A stretch of DNA of 64,000 nt from Affinundibacterium macrobrachii (GTDB taxonomy: Bacteria; Pseudomonadota; Gammaproteobacteria; Burkholderiales; Burkholderiaceae_D): NCBI RefSeq assembly GCF_014652415.1, contig NZ_BMYT01000006.1:124447-188446 (forward strand). Direction: 5' to 3'. Position numbers and translations under genes: made by a program. Shown piece after piece: positions 21,350 to 30,689 of this stretch. A model generated the notes under the pieces. That model was not told the origin of the DNA. It worked only from the letters and a program-made list of their open reading frames with translations, and did not search any database. Position 1 is the first letter of the stretch, and every line of letters starts with the position of its first letter.

Positions 21350-22176
21350 TGTCCACCCGTTACGCGCCAAATACCGGCAAGGTCTTGCCAGCTTTGCACC
21401 GCGCTAAACCCACGCGCTTGCAAAAGTGCCTGCACATCTTGCGATTGATGGTAACCATGTTCCATCAATAAGTAGCCATTTGCTGTCAAATAGTTGGGTG
21501 CATTATCGATGATCTTGCGATAGGCACTCAAACCATCCGCATGGTCGGTTAAGGCATCGATAGGCTCAAAGCGCAAATCACCTTGGCTCAAATGACTATC
21601 GTCTTTGACGATGTAGGGTGGGTTGCTAACGATCGTATCAAATCGTTTTGGTGGAATTTGTTGATACCAATCGCTTTCATAGAATGTGATAGGCGAGCGA
21701 TGCGGCAGTAGTTTGTTCGCATTAAATTTGGCGATATCGAGCGCCGCCACGCAGATATCGCAGGCATGGATATCGAGATCATCTCGTTGTGCGGCGATGC
21801 TAATTGCAATTGCGCCAGAACCTGTTCCCATATCTAATAAACTGGCATTTTGCGGTGTCAATCGCAGAGCGAGCTCGACCAATAATTCAGTATCCGGACG
21901 CGGAATTAATACCGCAGGGCTCACCTTGAAGTTCAGCCCATAAAACTCACGCTCACCAAGCAAATACGCTAAAGGGTGGCCATCCAATCGTTTTTGGACT
22001 AATTGATTTAATTCTGCAACTTGTGTGGCGCTTAAATACCGCTCATGTTGAGTGATTAACTGTACTCTGCTCAATTGACCCACATGAGATAACAACATGC
22101 GGGTTTCTAATGCATCTAAGGGAGACTTTTGTTGACAAGCAGCGAGATTATCGTCAACTGAAAACCAAGTATTCAT
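21340..22176 (-). CDS. prmC: Peptide chain release factor N5-glutamine methyltransferase PrmC
   Basis: A 278-residue methyltransferase that methylates the Gln of the GGQ motif in release factors. The N-terminal helical domain covers residues 1-85; the SAM-binding motif I is LLDMGTGSGAIAISIA (about 118-133) and the catalytic NPPY lies in VSNPPYIV (about 187). I use the ATG at 22174-22176, which overlaps the dsbB stop (TAATG), and discard an upstream extension that lies inside dsbB. It is often next to prfA; here it is in a dsbB operon instead. Confidence 0.95.
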   Translation of the reverse strand: MNTWFSVDDNLAACQQKSPLDALETRMLLSHVGQLSRVQLITQHERYLSATQVAELNQLVQKRLDGHPLAYLLGEREFYGLNFKVSPAVLIPRPDTELLVELALRLTPQNASLLDMGTGSGAIAISIAAQRDDLDIHACDICVAALDIAKFNANKLLPHRSPITFYESDWYQQIPPKRFDTIVSNPPYIVKDDSHLSQGDLRFEPIDALTDHADGLSAYRKIIDNAPNYLTANGYLLMEHGYHQSQDVQALLQARGFSAVQSWQDLAGIWRVTGGQWK

Positions 22177-22676
22177 TACAGCTTGTTCGCAAAAATGCTT
22201 TGTTCTTTCGGTTTGTTCACGAGTAAATAGATAGACCCAATTGCGAACACGACAAACCAAACACAAGCCCAAGCTGGAATCGATAAGCCCAAAATTGGAT
22301 CATAAGGTGTTTCGCATAAGCCATTGGCTTGGAACATCGTTGGAAATAGTTTTGCAATAAAGAAGCTATTTAGTGGGCCAGAAAGTGGATCAACACCGCA
22401 GGAACCCATCGGTTGTGCAATAACCCAGAGTTGATAACCAGTAAGACCACCGCCAATCAAGCTAAACAATAAACTCGCCGACATCGCAGCGCGTTTGAGC
22501 TTGGGCACGATTAGAGTCAGTAAGCAAGCCAAAGCAATCAGAGCAAATGCATAACGCTGCATCACGCACAGTGGACAAGGCAACATATCTAACACCAGTT
22601 GTAAGTACATGGCAAAGCCAAGCAAACCGAGGCAGGCAAGAATGATGGTGACTAAGATGGCATTTGTACGATTCAT
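22176..22676 (-). CDS. dsbB: Disulfide bond formation protein DsbB
   Basis: A 166-residue inner-membrane protein with four helices. The first periplasmic Cys pair is CPLC (about 34-37, in MLPCPLCVMQRYAF); the second pair is in GSCG and GLCETPYDP. It reoxidises DsbA and passes electrons to quinone. I chose the ATG at 22676 because GGA lies 7 bases upstream; an ATG four codons earlier lacks one. The stop overlaps the prmC start. Confidence 0.93.
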   Translation of the reverse strand: MNRTNAILVTIILACLGLLGFAMYLQLVLDMLPCPLCVMQRYAFALIALACLLTLIVPKLKRAAMSASLLFSLIGGGLTGYQLWVIAQPMGSCGVDPLSGPLNSFFIAKLFPTMFQANGLCETPYDPILGLSIPAWACVWFVVFAIGSIYLLVNKPKEQSIFANKL

Positions 22677-23013
22677 GGCGTGTTCCATTCGCTTCGGTGG
22701 TAATCAATAATCTAAAAACACTTCCACTACAGCGCATAAGAAGGGTTCAGATCAAGCGGGCGTAAGCATACTAGATTTCATCTGCTTTACGCAAAGTTAT
22801 CCGAGCTTTCTTTTGTAGCTTTGGCATGCTTGCAGCGATGGACTACGTGATTCGGCAAAAGTTCCTGTTTTGCTCGCTGGCAGAGTTTGTTGAAGCAGTC
22901 TATCATCACGTTATCAAGCCGAAATGAATGCTGATGATGGGTGATGAGCGCTACCTCATTCGTCCATTCGGTCGCCAAATCCTCTAAATGATTGTAGAAA
23001 CAAAGGAAGTACC
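22677..23013. other. Intergenic region, 337 bp, divergent promoters
   Basis: Between dsbB (minus) and the molybdopterin oxidoreductase (plus). I see no gene, hairpin or repeat that I can support. Confidence 0.55.
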
Positions 23014-25092
23014 ATGTCTAGTAATGTTGTTCGTGCTGTTTGCCCTCATGATTGCCCTGATACTTGTGCCTTGTTAGTGACGGTGCAAGATGGTGTTGCC
23101 ACTGAGGTTAAAGGCGATCCCGATCATCCGACGACGGCTGGGGTTTTATGTACCAAAGTGGCACGTTACACTGAGCGTACTTACCACCCAGATCGTTTGT
23201 TATATCCGCAAAAGCGTATTGGCAAAAAAGGCGAAGGGAAGTTTGAGCGCATTAGTTGGGATGAAGCGATTGAAACCATCGCCTATCGTTTAAAAGAAAT
23301 TGCGGCACGTAACCCACTAGCGATCATGCCTTACAGTTACGCTGGTACGATGGGATTGGTACAAGGCGAGAGTATGGCTGCGCGTGTTTTGCATAAACTC
23401 GGCGCGTCTTTTTTGGATAGAACAATTTGTGCCTCGGCTGGTGGGGTTGGCTATAAATATACCTTAGGCGATCGGATTGGTACGGATGTTGAACAAACGC
23501 AGAATGCACGTTTGATCATTATTTGGGGCGGTAATCCGATTGCATCGAATTTACACTTTTGGACTCGGGTACAAGAAGCCAAGCGTAATGGTGCCAAGAT
23601 TATTGCGATTGATCCGTATCGCTCCTTAAGTGCTGAAAAATGCCATCAGCATATTGCGGTGCGTGCTGGGACGGATTCGGCACTCGCTCTTGGCATGATG
23701 CATGTACTGATCAAAGAAGATTTGCTCGATCATGATTACATCGCGCAATACACCTTGGGATTTGAGCAATTACAACAACGCGTCGCCGATTGGACTCCAG
23801 AAAAAGTAGCGGAAATTTGCGGGATCAGTGCCGAAGAGGTGATTGGATTAGCGCGTGATTATGGCGAAGGCGCTAAGCGTGGTGAGCCTAGTTTGATTCG
23901 TATGAATTATGGTGTGCAACGTACCCATGGTGGCGGTATGGCGGTGCGGAATATTTCTTGTTTGCCTGCCTTGGTTGGTGCTTGGCGTCATGCCGCTGGC
24001 GGCGTCTTATTATCTTCATCAGGTGGTTTTGTGAAGAATTCAGATGCCTTAGCGCGTCCAGACCTTTTCCCAACAAATCAGCCTAGCCGTACCTTAAATA
24101 TGAGTGATGTCGGCAATACTTTGCTGCATCCGGGCTCAGATGAATTTGGTCCCAAAGTAGAGGCCGTGATTGTTTATAACTCTAATCCAGTAGCGATTGC
24201 TCCCGAATCTGCGGTGGTTGCGCAAGGTTTTGCACGTGATGATTTGTTCACCGTGGTGTTGGAACACTTTCAGACTGATACCGCTGATTATGCCGATATT
24301 TTGCTGCCAGCAACCACACAGTTAGAGCATCTGGATGCGCATTCTGCTTATGGTCATCGCTATATGATGGCGAGTAATCCAGCGATTGCGCCACTCGGTG
24401 AAGCGAAGCCGAATACCGAAATCTTCCGCTTATTAGCAAGGGCCTTGGGCTTCACGGAAGCGTGTTTTACTGAAAGCGATGATGAATTAGGTGCGCTGGC
24501 GTTTAATTATCAACATGCGCGCACCCAACACACGAATTGGGAACAGTTAAAGCAAACAGGTTGGTCAAAATTAAACATGCCTGAAATTCCATTCGCGCAA
24601 GGCGGGTTTACCACGCCATCTGGCAAGTGTGAATTTTATAGTCAGCAAATGTTGGATGCAGGTTTAGATCCCTTGCCAGCTTATATTCCACCTTATGAAT
24701 CGGTGATCAGTAATCCACAATTGGCGGCGAAATATCCCTTAGCTATGATCTCTCCACCTGCACGTAATTTCTTGAATTCGACTTTTGTGAATGTGAAGAG
24801 CTTACGTGATACCGAGGGCGAGCCACATATTGATTTACATCCTGAGGATGCCACAGCACGTCAAATTGCAGCAGGCGATATGGTCAGAATCTTCAACGAT
24901 CGCGGTAGCTTTGTGGCGAAAGCAAGAGTTACCGAAAAGGCCAAGCCAGGCTTGGTTGTCGCATTGTCGATCTGGTGGAAGAAGCTTGCGTCGGATCAGA
25001 AAAACGCCAATGAAGTGACTAGTCAGCGATTAACCGACATGGGTGGTGGGCCAACTTTTTATGATTTATTGGTGCAAGTAGAAAAGCTGTAA
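23014..25092 (+). CDS. Molybdopterin (bis-MGD) oxidoreductase with [4Fe-4S] site
   Basis: A 692-residue molybdoenzyme of the formate dehydrogenase / nitrate reductase superfamily. Four Cys for a [4Fe-4S] cluster are at the N-terminus (CPHDCPDTC, then C in GVLCTK). The bis-MGD-binding core follows (IIIWGGNPIASN, DPYRSLSAEKC, RAGTDSALALGM), with a C-terminal cofactor domain (IDLHPEDATARQIAAGD and FNDRGSF). The Mo ligand is probably the Cys of RTICASAGG near 145. There is no signal peptide, so it is cytoplasmic. No partner subunits adjoin it, so it is probably a single-subunit enzyme of unknown substrate. AAGGAAG lies 5 bases before the ATG. Confidence 0.9.
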   Translation: MSSNVVRAVCPHDCPDTCALLVTVQDGVATEVKGDPDHPTTAGVLCTKVARYTERTYHPDRLLYPQKRIGKKGEGKFERISWDEAIETIAYRLKEIAARNPLAIMPYSYAGTMGLVQGESMAARVLHKLGASFLDRTICASAGGVGYKYTLGDRIGTDVEQTQNARLIIIWGGNPIASNLHFWTRVQEAKRNGAKIIAIDPYRSLSAEKCHQHIAVRAGTDSALALGMMHVLIKEDLLDHDYIAQYTLGFEQLQQRVADWTPEKVAEICGISAEEVIGLARDYGEGAKRGEPSLIRMNYGVQRTHGGGMAVRNISCLPALVGAWRHAAGGVLLSSSGGFVKNSDALARPDLFPTNQPSRTLNMSDVGNTLLHPGSDEFGPKVEAVIVYNSNPVAIAPESAVVAQGFARDDLFTVVLEHFQTDTADYADILLPATTQLEHLDAHSAYGHRYMMASNPAIAPLGEAKPNTEIFRLLARALGFTEACFTESDDELGALAFNYQHARTQHTNWEQLKQTGWSKLNMPEIPFAQGGFTTPSGKCEFYSQQMLDAGLDPLPAYIPPYESVISNPQLAAKYPLAMISPPARNFLNSTFVNVKSLRDTEGEPHIDLHPEDATARQIAAGDMVRIFNDRGSFVAKARVTEKAKPGLVVALSIWWKKLASDQKNANEVTSQRLTDMGGGPTFYDLLVQVEKL

Positions 25093-25443
25093 GTTGATTT
25101 TATTTGGTGAAGAAATCGGTAAATTTACTCTGTAAATTTATGTTGCGTCGCAAAAATTCCTAGAGAGCTTATTCAGTTTCAGCTGTTTTTGCGCGGCTAA
25201 TTTGCACCAGCAATAGTCATAGCGCAAGGCTTGGTGTATCGTGTGGGGGCTTGATGTTTTTAGTATTTTGATAGAAATCGCAAGCAGAAAATAGCCTGCT
25301 TGCATCTTGATTTGACTTGAATAACATCGTTGAGATCGCTAGTGAATTCACTGCGATTCGCTGTAGGTGTATGCAAAGAGATGGCCGGGGTTAGAGTGTT
25401 CATCAATAATTTAACGACCATATAAAAAAATTGGAGACAACAA
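25093..25443. other. Intergenic region, 351 bp, upstream of fadD
   Basis: Must hold the fadD promoter. AT-rich, no gene found, and no terminator for the molybdoenzyme that I can support. Confidence 0.55.
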
Positions 25444-27141
25444 ATGACGACAATAAATACAGATAAATTTTGGCTCAAACATTACCCGCCAAACGTTCCA
25501 GCGGAGATCGATGTTACCCAATACAAATCCCTAGTACATTTATTGGAAGAAGCCTTCAAAACATTTGCTGATCGCAATGCGTATGTCTGCATGGATAAGT
25601 TTTTGACTTATCGCGAAGTGGATGTGATGTCGAAAAAAGTTGGCGCATGGTTGCAAAGTCGCGGCTTACAACGCGGTGCTCGCGTTGCTGTGATGATGCC
25701 GAATGTCTTGCAATATCCTGTCGTTTTGGCAGCGATTTTGCGTGCTGGCTATGTTGTGGTTAACGTCAATCCTTTGTACACGCACCGTGAACTTGAGCAT
25801 CAATTAAAAGATTCTGGGGCAGAAGCAATTTTTGTATTAGAAAATTTCGCGACAACCTTGGAACATTCAATCGCCAATACCGATGTGAAGCATGTCGTGG
25901 TGTGCGCGATGGGTGATTTGTTGGGTGGATTAAAAGGCACGATCGTCAATTTCGTTGTGCGCCATGTCAAAAAATTGGTGCCAGCTTTTTCTTTACCAGG
26001 TTCATTCCGTTTCAATGATGTCGTCGCACAAGGCGCGTCCATGAAGTTTCAACCAGTTGAGATCAAGCTTGAGGACGTCGCTTTCTTGCAATACACAGGT
26101 GGTACCACTGGTGTTTCGAAAGGCGCGGTATTGAGCCATCGCAACGTGGTTGCTAACGTATTGCAAAATCATGCTTGGCTCAAACCAAGTATGGATGCGC
26201 ACAAAGAGACACCACAGTTAGTATTTGTTTGTGCTTTACCGCTATATCACATCTTCGCACTGACAGTATGTAATATGGTTGGTACGCGCATCGGTGGTTT
26301 GAATCTCTTGATTCCAAATCCGCGCGATATCCCCGGCTTTGTTAAAGAATTGAAGAAGTACAAGATCAATATTTTCCCTGCGGTGAATACCTTGTATAAC
26401 GCCTTGTTGAATAATCCAGAATTTGCAAATACCGATTTCTCTGGCTATTTGTGCTGTACCGGTGGTGGTATGGCGGTGCAAAAAGCTGTCGCAGAACGTT
26501 GGAAGGCAGTGACGGGTTGTGCGATTGCAGAAGGTTATGGTCTCTCTGAAACATCGCCAGTTGCGACTGCTAATTACGCTGATTCTAAAGAGTTCACAGG
26601 TAGTATAGGCTTGCCAATTTCGTCGACAGAAATTGCGATTTTGGATGATGATGGTAAGCCAGTGCCGCTAGGTGAAAGTGGCGAAATCGCGATTCGCGGC
26701 CCACAAGTGATGATGGGATACTGGAATCGCCCTGACGAAACCGCGAATGCCTTCACCCCTGATGGTTTCTTTAAATCCGGTGATATTGGCATCATGGACG
26801 AGCGTGGATTCACTAGAATTGTCGATCGCAAGAAAGACATGATTTTGGTTTCTGGCTTTAATGTGTACCCAACAGAAATCGAAGGCGTAATTGCAGGTCA
26901 CCCTGGTGTTTTGGAATGTGCATGCGTTGGTGTACCAGATGAAACTTCGGGCGAAGCTGTCAAACTGTACGTCGTCAAGAAAGATCCGGCATTAACAAAA
27001 GAAGCATTGATGGCATTCTGTAAGGAAGAGTTCACTGGTTACAAAAAACCGAAGTACATTGAATTCCGCACTGAACTGCCAAAAACGAATGTAGGCAAAA
27101 TTTTGCGTCGTGCATTGCGGGACGAAAAACAAAGTACCTAA
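25444..27141 (+). CDS. fadD: Long-chain fatty acid-CoA ligase FadD
   Basis: A 565-residue AMP-forming acyl-CoA synthetase. The P-loop is YTGGTTGVSKGAVLSH (about 218-233), the adenine-contact motif EGYGLSETSP is near 360, and the hinge and C-terminal Lys region is SGDIGIMDERGFTRIVDRKKDMI then TNVGKILRR. It activates fatty acids at the membrane for beta-oxidation. GGAG is 9 bases upstream of the ATG. It is monocistronic with a strong terminator. Confidence 0.95.
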   Translation: MTTINTDKFWLKHYPPNVPAEIDVTQYKSLVHLLEEAFKTFADRNAYVCMDKFLTYREVDVMSKKVGAWLQSRGLQRGARVAVMMPNVLQYPVVLAAILRAGYVVVNVNPLYTHRELEHQLKDSGAEAIFVLENFATTLEHSIANTDVKHVVVCAMGDLLGGLKGTIVNFVVRHVKKLVPAFSLPGSFRFNDVVAQGASMKFQPVEIKLEDVAFLQYTGGTTGVSKGAVLSHRNVVANVLQNHAWLKPSMDAHKETPQLVFVCALPLYHIFALTVCNMVGTRIGGLNLLIPNPRDIPGFVKELKKYKINIFPAVNTLYNALLNNPEFANTDFSGYLCCTGGGMAVQKAVAERWKAVTGCAIAEGYGLSETSPVATANYADSKEFTGSIGLPISSTEIAILDDDGKPVPLGESGEIAIRGPQVMMGYWNRPDETANAFTPDGFFKSGDIGIMDERGFTRIVDRKKDMILVSGFNVYPTEIEGVIAGHPGVLECACVGVPDETSGEAVKLYVVKKDPALTKEALMAFCKEEFTGYKKPKYIEFRTELPKTNVGKILRRALRDEKQST

Positions 27142-27226
27142 TATTTTTGTATGTTTAGCTTGTGACAGGGTAGCAATACCTTTGCTGCAAATCAGTTAGA
27201 AGCTAGCTGGAATTCGCTGCAAAATC

Positions 27227-27257
27227 AAAAGCTCGGTTTAAACGCCGAGCTTTTTTT
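27227..27257 (+). terminator. Rho-independent terminator of fadD
   Basis: Stem AAAGCTCGG / CCGAGCTTT with an 8-base loop and a run of seven T. Confidence 0.9.
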
Positions 27258-27294
27258 ATGCCTGCATTGAGATGCAGACGATTACAAGAGCTGT

Positions 27295-28086
27295 TTATTG
27301 TTTTGATTTGAGCGAAGGTGTGGCGGGTAATGTCGGCGAGATTTGTCGTCGATATTTTTGTTCGATTTTCATAAAGGTTTTATCTTGCTTCATTTGTTCT
27401 AGCGCTTGATTCCATTGCTCGACGATGTGTTTATCGGTGTTTTTCGAGGCGGCAATGTATAACTCACTTTTGAATAATTCAAAAATCAGTTTGACGTCAC
27501 TTGCTTGATAGCCTGAGGCAATCGCTAGGCTTTCGACGCCGAGTTTGGAATCGGTGTAAGCGGGAATGCGTCCCATCATTAATTTCTTAAAGCTAGAGAT
27601 ATTCGAGCTTGCGCGATCAAGGTTGGTGAACCCCAGCCGAGTTAAAGTTTGATCGCGAATATCATTTCTATAGACACCAATTAAACTAAGTTGTTTGGCT
27701 TCTTCAATACTATGAATGCGTAAGTTAGAGTCCGCTTTGGCATACAGCCCATAGATATTCGACATAATCGGACCTATCCATTGATAAGCGTCTTCACGCT
27801 CAGGGGTGCGTGCCATACTAAATAAGAGCGTGTTGGGATTATTATTGATCTTATCTAAGCCACGCGCCCAAGGAACCACTTGGATTCGGTCTTTATTGCC
27901 AACACGTTTTTGGATTTCTTGCACGATTTCGATAGTAAAGCCAGTTAGCTTGCCATCGGTGCCATAAAACTGTAGAGGACGATCTTCTTCGCAATACAGC
28001 GCTAAGTTTTGTGCCATACAAGAACCACTCAGTAGCAAGCTACAGAGTGCAATTAAGCGCAAATTAAATTGAAACAGTTTTAGCAT
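27295..28086 (-). CDS. Periplasmic substrate-binding protein (SBP_bac_3 type)
   Basis: A 263-residue exported protein with a hydrophobic N-terminal signal (about residues 8-26, cysteine-rich, ending MAQN) and a family-3 solute-binding fold (LQFYGTDGKLTGFTIEIVQEIQKRV, then PWARGLDKI, TPEREDAYQWIGPI). This branch, with short sequences and no transport partners, often occurs singly in Oxalobacteraceae and may bind amino acids or another small ligand. The ATG at 28086 is the most likely start; a TTG seven codons earlier is possible and neither has a clear ribosome-binding site. Confidence 0.8.
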   Translation of the reverse strand: MLKLFQFNLRLIALCSLLLSGSCMAQNLALYCEEDRPLQFYGTDGKLTGFTIEIVQEIQKRVGNKDRIQVVPWARGLDKINNNPNTLLFSMARTPEREDAYQWIGPIMSNIYGLYAKADSNLRIHSIEEAKQLSLIGVYRNDIRDQTLTRLGFTNLDRASSNISSFKKLMMGRIPAYTDSKLGVESLAIASGYQASDVKLIFELFKSELYIAASKNTDKHIVEQWNQALEQMKQDKTFMKIEQKYRRQISPTLPATPSLKSKQ

Positions 28087-28429
28087 TGGATTAGAGATAT
28101 TAGCCAAAGAACTAAAGATCTAACGAACCTAAACAATCAATTGTGCTGCTGAACTTGGTATGTCTGAAGCTACTACGGTGGTGTATTGAAAATTTCTGTG
28201 TCGATTGTATTGTGTAAAAATAGAAACAGGCTAGTGATAGCTACAATCGAGTAAGCTGATAATGCCATTAGTCAGTGTCTCTGTCTATGCTGGTGAGTGG
28301 AACGAGTGTGCAGCACCAAAGCGTATCCGTACAATTTGAACCGCTTTGTTTGCACAACTATCTTAGTTGAGAGGCGGAGTAAGATGGCTCCGCTTCATTA
28401 ACTTATTCGGTTGGAATAGTTGGTGTGAT
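28087..28429. other. Intergenic region, 343 bp
   Basis: Between two minus-strand genes. A small stem GCGGAG / CTCCGC (28374-28393) about 40 bases past the metalloprotease stop could be its terminator but lacks a T tract. Otherwise nothing is seen. Confidence 0.5.
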
Positions 28430-29641
28430 TTATTTGCGCAATACCGCTTGGATCATGGTTTCGTTATATGCAGTCGAACTACGATCGCTCTCATCCATGA
28501 GCTTTTTCCATAGTTGTAAAACGTCGGTGTTGTAGCTTTTGAAGCGTTTAAATCCGCATGCATACGCGATACGTACAGAATCTTTGGTGTTGTCACATTC
28601 TTTGATTAACTTCTCTTCAAATTCGGTAACTGCTTCTTTTGACCATAACCCAGTTCTAAGTAGGGTCTCTGTGGTAATCGCGTCAGCACCACCTTCATTG
28701 ATCCATGATTCGGGGAATGAAGTCCAAGCGCGATTGGGAATCGATTGCCAGATATGCGCTAGCTCATGCGCGATCATATAAGTGAAACGATTGCGGCTTT
28801 CGGGTTTGTCGATAATGCTTTCGTTGCCTGCTAATCGATAAGCCAATTGACCAGGTAAGGCGCCACCGCTGATGGAGTAACCTTTTAAATGCAAGTCACG
28901 GATCGCAAAGAAAATCATTGCTGGCTCGCTTGGTATGCGTTCAAATGATTTAGCATAAGACGCGGTTACCCGTTCGGTGGTGTTTGCCAAGACTTCGCGC
29001 ATCCATGCCGGTGTAAGTGGGTCAAGCACCAAGATGCCGTGCGAGGCAACGATAGGTTCTTGTGGGCCAAAATACGCAAATAGGCCAACACCTTCCTGCG
29101 CCTTTTGTGGCAAGACGATTTTTTCACCAGGTAATCCATGCGCTATAAATCGAGTCTTGAGCGGACGACTCACACCAGCTATGCTGACTTGACCAGTTAG
29201 ATGTCCTAAAAACAGTGCGACTCCGCCATCAGAAAAGTGAATCATCGGCACATATTGATTATGTGAGAATGGGTGATACGATTTGACCTCAATCGTCGCG
29301 CGTTGAAAGCGACCTTGCTCATGCTGTAATACTTCGCTGCCAGCCTTGCTGATAATTTTCATCGCTGGGGTGCTCGGCTTCCATGCATCTTGTCGGAACT
29401 GAACTACTGGTGGACCAAAATCAAAGGCATCGATCTCTTGTGAGAACTGATATTCGAATTCCCAATCATCCTTGCTTAAACGTTTGATAGTAATCGTCGC
29501 AGTCACGGTTTGTTGGGATTGTGCTTGCTCGTCTTGCTGTTTTGTAGCTTGGTTCGAAACCGTATCAGCGGCTTTGCTATATAAGCTGCTTAGGCTGGTG
29601 AAGCACAAGATGATGCCTGCAATGATGCTAAATCGATTCAT
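28430..29641 (-). CDS. Exported M1-like (gluzincin) zinc metallopeptidase
   Basis: A 403-residue secreted protein, with a signal peptide at residues 1-25 (cleavage near SKAAD) and a Gln-rich linker after it. The catalytic motif HELAH is near 285 and, 20 residues later, the third ligand is in WINEGGADA, the HExxH...E arrangement of the M1/gluzincin clan. The N-terminal half (about 45-180) is beta-rich and unlike standard aminopeptidase N. It is much shorter than M1 aminopeptidases (about 850 residues). Function is probably periplasmic peptidase; substrate unknown. An AGGAG site is 5-6 bases before the ATG. Confidence 0.82.
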   Translation of the reverse strand: MNRFSIIAGIILCFTSLSSLYSKAADTVSNQATKQQDEQAQSQQTVTATITIKRLSKDDWEFEYQFSQEIDAFDFGPPVVQFRQDAWKPSTPAMKIISKAGSEVLQHEQGRFQRATIEVKSYHPFSHNQYVPMIHFSDGGVALFLGHLTGQVSIAGVSRPLKTRFIAHGLPGEKIVLPQKAQEGVGLFAYFGPQEPIVASHGILVLDPLTPAWMREVLANTTERVTASYAKSFERIPSEPAMIFFAIRDLHLKGYSISGGALPGQLAYRLAGNESIIDKPESRNRFTYMIAHELAHIWQSIPNRAWTSFPESWINEGGADAITTETLLRTGLWSKEAVTEFEEKLIKECDNTKDSVRIAYACGFKRFKSYNTDVLQLWKKLMDESDRSSTAYNETMIQAVLRK

Positions 29642-29910
29642 AGTTAACTCCTCTGTTTGGCTATTCGATTGCGATGGTGGTTGAGATGAACCATGCTCAA
29701 AGTGAGCATCGACTCTCGACGATAGCGAGAAAAGTTTGGATCGTAGCGTCGATTGGTGTGAGGCGCGTTTAGTTTGCGATACAGCGACAAATTAGAGGAA
29801 TAGTCTGCACAATCGATGCACGTATTGTGCGGATCTGTAAATTGAAATGACTATGTAGAGGATGGAATCCGAGCTGTGAATAAAATCGAAACAGCGGAAG
29901 CGGTGCTTCA

Positions 29911-29947
29911 ATCAAAGCGGTCGAGATTGAATCACGACTGCTTTGAT
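29911..29947. repeat. 13-bp inverted repeat after the thioesterase gene
   Basis: ATCAAAGCGGTCG and CGACTGCTTTGAT pair with one mismatch around an 11-base loop, 20 bases past the thioesterase stop (minus strand). No T tract. It may be a terminator-like stem; the rest of the 326-bp gap 29642-29967 shows nothing else. Confidence 0.55.
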
Positions 29948-29967
29948 AGAGAATAAATCCAAGCGAT

Positions 29968-30375
29968 TTACAGTAAGTCTAATGGTGGAATCGCGCGAGG
30001 TTTGCGATGTTCGTCAGTTGCTACATACGTTAATGTGGCTTCGGTGACTTTGACGGTATCTGCTTGTAGTCGATTACGTTCTGCATATACCTCAACCGAT
30101 ACGGTGATTGAGGTATTGCCGACCTTGATAACCTCTGCGTAGAAAGACAATAAATCACCGACAAACACCGGTTGTTTAAATAAGAATGAATTCACCGCAA
30201 TCGTCGCCACCCGTCCATTCGCGCGGCGTGCAGCCGGCACAGCACCAGCAATATCGACCTGCGCCATAATCCATCCGCCGAACACGTCGCCATGAATATT
30301 GGCATCCGACGGCATAGGCATGACGCGTAAGGTCGGCATGCAATTGGGTAATGAAGTTTTTGAGCTTTCTGACAT
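29968..30375 (-). CDS. Acyl-CoA thioesterase, YciA-like hotdog protein
   Basis: A 135-residue hotdog-fold thioesterase that hydrolyses acyl-CoAs in the cytoplasm. The catalytic segment is SDANIHGDVFGGWIMAQVDIAGAV (about 24-47), with the conserved Asp; NSFLFKQPVFVGDLLSFYAEV and the C-terminal beta strand fit YciA. I use the ATG at 30375 because it fits the family length and has purine-rich AGAGAAAG upstream; a 25-codon extension is not conserved. Confidence 0.9.
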   Translation of the reverse strand: MSESSKTSLPNCMPTLRVMPMPSDANIHGDVFGGWIMAQVDIAGAVPAARRANGRVATIAVNSFLFKQPVFVGDLLSFYAEVIKVGNTSITVSVEVYAERNRLQADTVKVTEATLTYVATDEHRKPRAIPPLDLL

Positions 30376-30522
30376 GGCTTTCTCTCTAAGATCGATTGAA
30401 CGCGATACAATCGCATGAATATACTTTGTAGACTTGATTCTCATACGCATTGCCCCAACATCAAGTCAACACGTCTTCGTATCTATTTCTATTGCTAGGC
30501 ATCGCTAGTAAATAAATGGCTT

Positions 30523-30613
30523 GCATTGATTGCTTGCACTAATCATTTGCATTAGTTATTAACATTAGTTATTAGCATTAATTATTAGTGCTAATAATTT
30601 GTATTAATTGCCA
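30523..30613. repeat. Seven-unit 13-bp degenerate tandem repeat
   Basis: Seven consecutive units in exact 13-bp register, consensus GCATTAGTTATTA: 30523, 30536, 30549, 30562, 30575, 30588 and 30601. The central three differ at one or two positions and the outer ones decay. It fills the divergent promoter region between the thioesterase and ABC exporter genes. Confidence 0.85.
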
Positions 30614-30689
30614 AATCATTTATCGCATTTATCATGCTGTGGCGCAATAAAGTTGAATAATATAGTAAATCCTTTTTTGATGGTAAGCC

